A stretch of 64,000 nt of DNA from Panicum virgatum (lineage: Eukaryota > Streptophyta > Magnoliopsida > Poales > Poaceae). Both the position numbers and the translations under genes were made by a program. Under the pieces are notes generated by a model. It saw nothing but the letters and a program-made list of their open reading frames with translations, was not told the DNA's origin and ran no database searches. The DNA lies in the NCBI RefSeq assembly GCF_016808335.1, contig NC_053150.1, positions 27,052,979-27,116,978 of the forward strand. The letters run 5' to 3'. Shown here piece by piece: positions 55,416 to 64,000 of this stretch. Within the stretch, counting starts at the first letter, position 1, and each line of letters starts with the position of its first letter.

Positions 55416-56913
55416 GGGGGAGTAAACTCTTGATATAACACATTTATGATCTTCTAATTATATATTGTACTCTTTTTTCTAAATGAGTTTTCCTATCAAG
55501 GTTTTTCTCATATAGGTTTTTAATGAGACAACATTTTATATCATATTTCTAATTTTTCCCACCGGGGTTTTTAAAGAGGTATTTAGGACATATTTCATCT
55601 TATCATATCTTCTATTTTCTCAATAGAGTTTTTGGGAAGATATTCGAGATATTATTTCTCCTCATATTTTTCCCATGGGGTTTTGGGGGAGAATTAGTTT
55701 AGATATTACTGTCCCACTGGGCGTGCCAGAATGTGTTGTCGGTCGAAACTCACCGGCGAGCAGGACAGGCAACACGAAGAGCCGGGAGGTCGCCGGGGCG
55801 CTGGCAGGCACTGCTCCCTCGTCGACGGCCCGCAATTCCAGCAACGCGCCGCGGCTTGTGAAGACGCAGGGTGTGCCACCTGACCTATACCCGATCAGGA
55901 AGGTGCGGACGTGCTTGCGATGATTGACCAGAACACACAAACACGTGGAAACGTAAGTCCGAGCCGTGGTCGGCTCCCCGGGACGACTCTTGCATCGGCT
56001 TTAAAGAGCCGATCGAGTCCCGGTGTCAGATTGGATCTGTATCTATCCGGATATTGATGAATAAAGCAAATAACTGTAAAGCTGCTTCAATTAAATCTAA
56101 TTGATCTAATCCACAACGGTAAGAGTTTCACTGCTAGATCGGAACATCCTACACGTGACTGGGCCTAATGAGCGTAACAGATAACTAAACCGTAACAAAA
56201 AACAGAGGCCTAAGAACTAGCAAGAGCCAATTCCCGGATCAATTCCCTGTTAAAGCTAAGATAAAGCATCTAATACACCACCAGATCATCCAACCCATTT
56301 GTAAGGCCTAACCTAGCAGATATTACGCCAACTCTCAAGAATAAGAGCAAACCGTAACAGATCAGATCTACTAAACATAAAAGAAGCAGGGTGTCGACTC
56401 TGTGCAACTAATCCTATGTGACAAGAACTAGCATAAGATTGAAACGTGACTGCACAGAGACAACATGATATTCGTAGATGATAAACAACAAGGCACGATA
56501 GATCTACTAAAAACCATGCTACGAACATCAAGATAACTAGCATGACTCGCCATCAAAAATGCTTCAGTACGAGTAATACCAAGGTAAAAGCAAGAACAAT
56601 CTCGGCGCATCGCCACCCCTAATCCTAGGGCCCAGATCATAGACATTCAAACTTATTTATGAGTTTTCCTTTCAAAGGTTTTTCCTCATATGAGTTTGCA
56701 ACTAATGATATTCCATATCATTTTCTCCTTACATTTTAATGGAATACCAATACATATATGTCATATCAACATTTTCTCCTATTTTCCCAAAGGGGTTTAA
56801 GGAGTTTTACCCATGACATATACATACACATCTCCTGATTCTTTCCATAGGGTTTTCAAGGAGTTATTACACAAATTACAAGACTGCAGAAGAACAAATT
56901 GATCAAGGGGGAG
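55416..56913 (+). other. 3' noncoding region of right-hand copia with foreign LTR fragment
   Basis: AT-rich, with repeated phrases of the type GAGTTTTCC..AAGGTTTTT at about 55480-55700 and 56650-56870, interrupted by the gypsy fragment. It ends with the polypurine tract AAGGGGGAG (56905-56913). Confidence 0.7.
55709..56640 (-). mobile_element. Truncated Tat-like gypsy LTR plus primer-site fragment
   Basis: From 55732 it is a diverged copy of the LTR at 15120-16658, covering about its first 0.9 kb in plus-strand order. It is preceded by a minus-strand primer-site sequence (CATTCTGGCACGCCCAGTGG, 55714-55733). Near 56603-56630 a short stretch is inverted relative to the other copy. No target duplication was found. 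Confidence 0.75.
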
Positions 56914-57118
56914 TGTTGAAGAAAAATTAGATTAATTAGTGATCAATATTGTAATCATTTATTTAATCTAGTAATTAGTAGGTAATTACAAAGGGGAACT
57001 TCCACCCCGAAGGGGTGCCTCGAAAGGGCCAGTTCCATGTCTGTTGGCAGAGTATATATGTAAAGATCTCTCCCCATCAATACAATAGTTCTCTCTCATT
57101 TCCATTCATTCCACAACA
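56914..57118 (+). repeat. 3' LTR of right-hand copia element
   Basis: 205 bp, four differences from 48456-48660, followed by the target duplication ATCCT. Confidence 0.92.
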
Positions 57119-57123
57119 ATCCT

Positions 57124-58689
57124 GGCAGTAAGCAGGCGGATATATCATGATTAAGATATTGGCAAAATATTTTTTATACATTAACCAACATTTATGTCCA
57201 ATAGAAATTATTTGTTAATGCGGAAGTAATATAACAAAGAAACAAGTTTGTATGAAAGTATAACCACCATTTTTGGACGTGAATATTTATGAGAGCAAAA
57301 AAATTGTAGCATTAAGCCACTTTAAAGTTGACATGATTTTATGCAGATTTTAATTTTTTGTAAGGATAGAATAGATATTGCCTATATTTAATATTTTTAT
57401 TGGGTACCTCTTATCCTAACGAAGCAAACAAAAGCTAATTCATATTTTATATTTTTCTTTGTATTTTACAAACTGGTAGGATATATTTTTAATTCCATGA
57501 AAGTTAGGTGGGTTTTCTAAAAAGTTACGTGAGAAGAGAGATGGTGGATGGCGGGTCATATTTTGATAAAGTTCGGAATTTTTTATGAAAACTTTCCTAT
57601 TAGAGAGACCCACGGGTCGTATTTCGACAAAATTTAGGGGGTCTTATAAAACATTTCCTAAGAGAGGTCTTTGTATGGTGAGTGTGATTACCATGAAGTC
57701 CAAGCGTTTTTTTTGTAAAATAGCCGGACCTTAACGATCTGTACCGTTCACGCATGATTTGAGGGCTGTTGTTGTTTTTGGCAAATGTGGATGTCTTCCC
57801 TGGCCGTGAGTGCGATCAGGTTCCAGTTTTAAAAGATAGGGTACCTCGTGCGGCGTACGATGGTCCCTCACTCCATCTACCAATTCCTCACTTCTTTTTA
57901 AAAGAATGGAATGGTATCGGATGACCAATCATCTAATAATAATCATAGCTCACACAAGCAATAGGGTCGTCCCGTCAAAATTTATGGGTAGACTCGTGCT
58001 GGATAACTTCGTTTGAAATGAGGTGGTTAATCAAATTAAACGCTCTGTTAGAAACGAGGCAATCGATCTACATACCTCTCCGTCTGATCTTTCTCATCAG
58101 ATTTCAGATTTCTCATCAGATTCCGTCCTGCGTGCATGTTCATCAGCAATGAGCTTCGACGCGATTCTGTCTTCTTAGCTGTGCCTGTGCTGCAGCCCGC
58201 GGACGGGAGCACATGGGGTACGGTGCAGTAGGTGAAACCGTTGTACAACCTGCATGACCTACCTCTATGACGCTCATAGTGCTCAGCATGTAACCGATCG
58301 ACTAGTTCTACATGCATGCATGCATATGGGCAGGGGCGGAGGCGGATGCGGGTTCACACGGCTCATGCGGGTTTACTCAATTACTCTACACACAGAGTCT
58401 TTCCTTTAATTTCATCTTATGAGAAAATGAAGGCTTATTTTTTTCATGAGATCGAAACTATTTGTCAACAATTTCCGTCAACTTTTGTTAACCATTACTT
58501 CCAATGACGTAGTTAACTTTTGTTGATAACCACTACGGATTTTCACAAAAAAAAAAAACTACGGTTGTTTTCCGTGTGACCCAACCCGAGTGTCCAGGTT
58601 GGGTTGCTAGTTGCTTGCTTTGTCAGGTTCAAGCAGTCAGTGTCATCGGGTTGATTTGCTACAATGAGGTTGGGTTTCTTCTTTTGGGA
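57124..58689. other. Intergenic, nothing recognised
   Basis: AT-rich with short unconvincing frames. GGGTCATATTTTGATAAA and GGGTCGTATTTCGACAAA (about 57556 and 57615) form a small imperfect duplication. No gene seen. Confidence 0.5.
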
Positions 58690-58698
58690 AAAACTATA

Positions 58699-59504
58699 GA
58701 GTAAAGTGCGTCACCGGTCTCTAAATTTGTTCGACTGTGTTATCCCGGCCCCTAAACTCGTAAATTGATCGTTTAGGTCCTCAAACTTGTTTGGCTGTAT
58801 CATTTCGGTCCCTAAACTTATACACCATCTGTTTAGATATTCAAACTTGTCCAGTCATATCATTCCAGTTCCTAAATTTGGCATTGAGTCTCATCTAAGT
58901 CCAAACCGGACGATCTAAATCATCTATATTAAAAAATAATTTATAACTTTTTCAAATGAACTCGAATGAAGACAAACATTATATCAAAATTGTATCTCTT
59001 GACGCGATCTACAACTTTGCAGTTGAAAAGTTTTTGAATTAAAATTGTTTAGAGTCCCAATATTTAATTTTAACTTTTAAATTTCAAAATCTATAAACTT
59101 ACAACAATATTTTGAGACCCTAAATAGTTTTAATTCAAAAATATTTCAACTACAAAATTCTAGATTATGTCGAGGGCTACCATTTTGATATAAAGTTTAT
59201 CTTAGTTCAAGTTCATATGAAAAAGTTATGAAGTACTTTTTGATATATAGATTTTAGATCGCCTTGTTTTGACCCATATGAGACTCAAAATCAAGTTTAG
59301 GGACCGGAATGACATGATTGAACAAATTTGATGATGTAAACGTTTGATTTTCTAGTTTAGAGACCGGAATGACACAATGGAACAAGTTTATGGACTGAGA
59401 TGACACAGATGGACAAGTTTAAGGACTTAAATGGATGATTTGTGAGTTTAGGGACCGGAATGACAGAGCGACACAAGTTTAGAGACCGGTGATGGATTTT
59501 ACTC
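58699..59504. mobile_element. Mutator-like MITE with about 230-bp inverted termini
   Basis: The ends GAGTAAAGTGCGTCACCGGTC and the reverse complement of GACCGGTGATGGATTTTACTC start long imperfect inverted repeats. Each arm contains several units of the phrase GGTCCCTAAACTTG. Flanks AAAACTATA (58690-58698) and AAAGCTATA (59505-59513) are a 9-bp duplication with one mismatch, the length typical of Mutator-like elements. 806 bp, non-coding. Confidence 0.7.
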
Positions 59505-59782
59505 AAAGCTATAATTTACTCGAGCGTTCCTATCACTCTCGTCACTCGATTTTTGCTACCGTCCGATGTTTGTCTTAGCTTTATCACGTCGTCCGATCTG
59601 GGTCGGTGTCGGTTTGTTTTTTGTCTGCTACCTTTTTGTGGGCCCATGATGTCAGCGTGATGTTTTGATTTTTTGGGGCAGCACGCCCATTTCCTTTTTA
59701 ACTGGCTATCGGCTTCCTTGACACCGAACACTATTCACTTTCCCCATTTCTTCGTTCTGTCTTCCTGTTTGGCGTTTGGCGA

Positions 59783-60230
59783 CGAGCTCAGTGCGGCTCG
59801 ATTTGTCTCTGTTTGATATCTTTTGATGTGCCTTTGTTTTGGTTTGGGTTTAGTTCCCTAGGATTTGTGATTTGTATGAATTTTTGGTGGTTCTTTTCCG
59901 TTGTTTTCTCTAGGTGATTAGTTGGCGACGAGCCAATTGCAGCGACTATGGTTTGCGGCTCCGCGATTTGTTTGATTTGCCTTTTGTTTCATGTGATTTT
60001 GTTTAGGTTTAGCTCCCTGGGGTTTGTGGATTCATTGAAAGTTTGGGGGTCGCTCCGTCTTTTCTGTGTGATTCATACGGCCACAAGCTCAGATGCAGTG
60101 ATTTTGATTTGCGCCTCCACGATTTATCTCGTCTTTTGGCTTTTGTTTGATGGGCTTGTTTAGGTTTGGCTCCCTGGATTTTGGATCCGTTCAATTTTTG
60201 GGGGTCCTTATCTGGTTGGATTGATGCGCA
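59783..60230. repeat. Tandem triplication, about 150-bp units
   Basis: Three diverged units share the order AGCTCA/AGCCAA...GCAG/GCGG, CTCC/GCTCGATTT, a TTTGTTTGATnnn core, GTTTAGGTTTAGCTCCCTGG and GGGGGTC-like endings. They start near 59783, 59930 and 60080. The block sits upstream of the pseudogene starting at 60847 and could be part of its promoter or 5' UTR intron. 60231-60846 is AT/T-rich without other features. Confidence 0.65.
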
Positions 60231-60846
60231 GGGTTTTCATATCTGGATAATTAATATTGCTGTTGATTAGTTGGGTTGCTCATCCTTCATGGATTTTTAA
60301 TGGATTTAACAAATTTGATTGTTTAGGTTTTGGTTGGCTGAGATTTTAGGATTTCATTGTTCTTGGGCGGTTTTTTGGTTGGGTACGCAGTTTTTGGGGT
60401 AATCCTTTTTGATGATTTTTATCCAGTGGATTTTAGAGTTGCTTGAATTGTTCCTGCACGGTTGAACTACCAATTTCTCTCTACGCTCCATGTTTTAGCA
60501 AATTCATTTGTTGATGAATGATTTTAGAGTAGATATGCTTGTGTATTCCATCCCCAATTTGTAGCTGATGTGTTAATGTGTGCTATGAGTCATGTTTTAG
60601 CCTACCTTGTATTCTTTTTTATTGTTGCACTAGGATTTAGTTTATTTCGCTAATTAGTAACTGGATTCTGTGTTCCTATGATGTTTCATATTTCTTTAAA
60701 TAGTGAACTGTCTAGAATGATTTGCCCATTGTATTCCATGATATAATTTCTTTAGTTTTGCATTTACTCATTTTAAGGAGTTGTATATAATTTTAATTTT
60801 CTTATTTGTATAATTCATTCAGCAATTTTTTTTTGTTTCTGTTTAG

Positions 60847-63800
60847 ATGGCTACAAGAAGACGTAGAGAGTTAGCTGATTATAGGAGGTTTGAAATGGAG
60901 GATGAAGTTCATGATAGACTGCAATTTGCATCCAAATCTGATGATGTTGAACTGGTTGAATCTGATGATGATTTTTGTGAATCATATGTAAGTTTTTTCA
61001 TGTCTTGTTTATTTGCCTCCTGCATTTTCTTTTAGTTTTTCCAGTTTCCAATATAATGTATGTTCATGTAACTTACAGTTCAATTAATTTGTGTAATCAA
61101 TATATCTGTCATAGGGATCTTCATCTAGTGATGATGTTCGCTTGAAGTGTCAACTATACAAAGAAGTTCTATTAGATATAAGTTTTTTTGTTGCAGTTTA
61201 ACTTGCTTACTTTTTTTAACTAAGTGTTTCTGAATGTGTGGTTTTTTGTTTTAAGATTTTTTTTTATTTTTTTACAGCACAACAAGCTTAAGGAACTGAA
61301 AAGGAAACTTGAGTTGTCTATTAGTCATGAGGTACTAATTTTAAATTAAGCTTGGACATTCTATTTTTCTTAAGTTTTATATACTCTATGTATTAAGATG
61401 TATTCTGGTTTTTAATTGCATATCCACATGTATAATTATTTCTAGAAAAAGAAGATGAAATTAGCTGAGAAACCCAAGGATGCCTTCACTTGTTTCTCTG
61501 TTATGACCCTTTCAACAGTTTTAGAATCTCTAACTCCCAATGAGAGACACATTATTGAATGATATGGTTTTGGATATCTGCTGCAATTTGATAAGTGCTT
61601 TGTCCCAAACCAATTTGCTAAGTGGGTTGCTAATGTTGTTGACTATAAATCTGGGGATATAGTTGTTGATGGGAAGGTTATTTCTCTGACCAAGGAATCT
61701 TTTCATTACATGCTTGGCATTCCTATTGGTGGATCTACTTTTCCCAATGATACCATCTGGCAAAGCTTTTGTTCTCGATAAGTTTCACAAGACTTGCATT
61801 CCGTCAGTCAAATTTTTCGCTAATCAGCTCACCAAGAAAGAAGAAAATTTGTCTGATGAGGATGTTTTCATATGCTTTATCATTGTTGCGTTGAATACTT
61901 TCTCGTGTCCAAACTCTTCTGTGACTCCAAGCTACAAGCATTTTGGAATTTTTTCTGATGTTGGAAAGGCTAAAGATTTTTACTGGTCCGGCTATGTTCT
62001 GAATTGGCTACTTGAGTCTATAAAGGTGTTCAAAAAAGCTAAGTCTTCTAAACCAAATGAGCCAACTACTCTTGGTGGTTGTTTGTACTACCTTGGTGTA
62101 AGTATTTTCTTAGTTCATTACCATTTCATGTAGCACAATTTTCTGTTACATAGATAGTTCTTATATCATTATCAGTTCATTTAGTGAAAGTACAGTTGGT
62201 TTTTTATGACATTATTTTTTTCACAAATGTAAGGTGTTGTACCTCGATTATGTTGATTTTAGCCCTCGTCGTCTCCCTCATACATTCCCCTGTATATCTT
62301 TTTGGAAATGAGATATGATTAAGACATATTCTGAACTTGACCTCAAGTCTCCTGGTTGTTATGGTTTTTGTCCTATCTACAATTCTTGTGATACCTGTTA
62401 TTCAAAGGTAAATATATTAATCACCTTTCTTTTCACATTCTTAGTTGTGTTTTACTCATATTAATGACTTTTTTCTTGGTGTGATAGGACCTCCACTTAG
62501 TCAACTCTGCTAGTGCATCTCTATCTGATGATCCTGCATTCATGGATAAGTTTGATTCAGCTTCAGGGTGTAAGCTTCCTGTTGATTTGAAGAAATTGAT
62601 ATGCAAAGCTATTAAAAATCATTGTCTTAATAGTGGACTTAGACTTGATTTGGATGTGACTACTTTGTCATCTCTACCATCCCATTTGATAAGTACATTC
62701 ACTAAACTTTGAGGCATGCATCTAGTATTGATTCAGGATCCAAGAAATTAGTTTTGGGAGTTTTGAAGATAATTACTGAATTCTATGATGATCATGATGT
62801 CATTTCTCCCAATTATTCTTCTGAAAAAGATATCGCATCAGATGTGAACAATGTGCACCAAAAAGAATCACAATGTTTTGGTCTTTCTGGTAATGTTCAA
62901 ATCTTTTTATTGTGCTCCTAGAGGTCATTACATTTTAATATTTTATTTGGTATTTTAACCCAATTTTGATCTTTATCATTTTATATTTAACAGGTTTTGC
63001 CATTCCTAGTAACGTTGATATTCCTAATTCTTCTCTTGGTTTCAATACCAATCAATTAGCTTCACATGTGCCTCCTCAGCTACCACCGTCCTGCCTCAGA
63101 AAGGTACCATTTGCTTTTCACTCCTGTCTCCTGCTTTCTTTTACTTATTGCATTCCCAGTAAAGTTATGTTTGTGTATTAGCTACTGCAAATTTCTTGAC
63201 AATTAATTTTTCTATAAGTTGGGTGCCATATGTTGTTATGTTTGTGTCTTATAGTTCTATACTACTTTTTATTACATGTGAACCAGAACTGTATTTTTTT
63301 TGTTTTTATATTGACATGTAAATCCAATTTTGTTCCTTTCTTGTAGAATTCCTCTGTTAGTAGTCACTCTAGTAACAAAGATTCAACTCTACAAAGTGAT
63401 CATTTGGCTCGCTCGGATTCGATACCATCATAATCCAATTTCAATTCTCCTTTGGTATGTTTTTTCTCTCTTTTCTCCATATTTTTTTTCAAATATGTTG
63501 TCTACTGTATAAATTATAATTATATTTTTTTCTTCAGATCAATCAGGAAAATGTTAACGAAATTTGGGAGAAGTTGTCTCAACGCAGTATGTAGTTTGTA
63601 ATTTTTCAATTTTTGAATAGTAATCATATTTTTAAATTCTATTACATGTAATATTTTTTCATTTCTTTTTTTCTTTATTCCAGAAAATGCTTTTGTTACG
63701 CCCATGTTGAACAGTAAGGAACTTCAAAGTAACACAAGTGGTCATCCTCATCGTGTGTTTTAATTATTTTTTGCATCTTATGTGTTTCTTTCTGTTTTGT

Positions 63801-64000
63801 AGTTTTTTAAATGCTTTTACACATTTGGTTTATTATTTTCATAATGTTAGTGAGATGACAATATTAGTGGAGTCAATGATAAATTTAGTAGCGGAAAGTC
63901 AGTCTCTCTATCTGGTGTTGGTTCTGATCAAAGCCCTCTTCAAGACATTTCTAATGATGTGGCTGTCACTGATCGTACTCTGAATTCAAGTTTGAGTCGT
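60847..64000 (+). pseudogene. Multi-exon transposon-type gene remnant (Ulp1-protease-associated N-terminal domain)
   Basis: Apparent exons are 60847-60987 (MATRRRRELADYRRFEMEDE, acidic), about 61115-61180, 61278-61331 (HNKLKELKRKLELSISHE, coiled coil), 61446-62097, 62234-62407, 62488-62921 and 62994-63102, with more to the window edge. Readable blocks such as MLGIPIGGSTFPND, NTFSCPNSSVTPSYKHFG, LGGCLYYLG, VLYLDYVDFSPRRLP and IKTYSELDLKSPGCYGF resemble the N-terminal region of grass genes ending in a Ulp1-type (C48) cysteine protease, many carried by Mutator-like elements. In-frame stops at 61560-61562 and 62309-62311 and frameshifts near 61755 and 62710 mark it as a pseudogene. The protease domain would lie beyond the window. 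The family assignment is from memory of the pattern. Confidence 0.6.

Larger units (their letters stand above)
48456..57118 (+). mobile_element. Complete but decayed Ty1-copia retrotransposon
   Basis: 8.66 kb with 205-bp LTRs (TGTTGAAG...CCACAACA) and target duplication ATCCT (48451-48455, 57119-57123). The order is leader of nearly 2 kb, gag, protease-integrase, RT-RNase H, a long AT-rich 3' region with repeated GAGTTTT...CCTAT phrases, polypurine tract, LTR. Gag and pol contain several stops and frameshifts. I count four LTR differences (about 2 percent), making it the oldest datable element in the window. A Tat-like LTR fragment lies in its 3' region at about 55709-56640. Confidence 0.92.

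Overview
This window is nuclear DNA of a grass, most likely a panicoid (sorghum, maize or Miscanthus relative). The evidence is intron-rich plant genes (a Mediator MED14 gene, a class III peroxidase), a maize-type Sirevirus, Ty1-copia and Ty3-gypsy (Tat-like) retrotransposons, an RTE-like LINE, and Tourist, CACTA and Mutator-like MITEs. No rRNA gene, functional tRNA gene, CRISPR array or bacterial-type operon was seen. The species is an inference.

Layout. 1-25764 is best read as intron of MED14 (+ strand), filled by a 24.5 kb nest. The outer copia element (200-bp LTRs at 823-1022 and 25175-25374, TSD CTTAG) was entered by an almost pristine Sirevirus (1340-14443, TSD TCCGC, minus strand: gag, pol and a third ORF). 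The same outer element also holds a degraded non-autonomous Tat-like gypsy sequence (15109-22806) and a mosaic of inverted copia leader, partial LTR and antisense RNase H sequence (22807-25174). 25765-38455 holds five intact MED14 exons covering roughly the C-terminal 1240 residues. The last intron (6.9 kb) carries an antisense LINE with perfect 18-bp TSDs, itself interrupted by a copia composite with two unlike LTRs.

38456-48450 is gene space. A three-exon conserved plant gene of unknown function (39726-41405, minus), a small Ser-rich hypothetical gene (43917-44543, minus) and a secreted class III peroxidase (45686-47033, minus) lie there with several MITEs. 48456-57118 is a second complete but decayed copia element (205-bp LTRs, TSD ATCCT) with an unusually long leader that may be an intron. 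It also contains a fragment of the Tat-like LTR. 57124-64000 contains a Mutator-like MITE with long TIRs, a 150-bp tandem triplication, and a multi-exon pseudogene resembling the N-terminal half of grass Ulp1-protease-type transposon genes, running off the right edge.

By-eye LTR divergence orders the insertions: Sirevirus youngest (2 differences in 1688 bp), outer copia older (2 in 200), right-hand copia oldest (4 in 205). I saw no clearly unprecedented system. The points most worth a second look are the intact Sirevirus with its third ORF and repeated hairpin motif, the two in-frame stops between its gag and pol, the mosaic retroelement junctions at primer-binding sites, and the unnamed three-exon plant gene.
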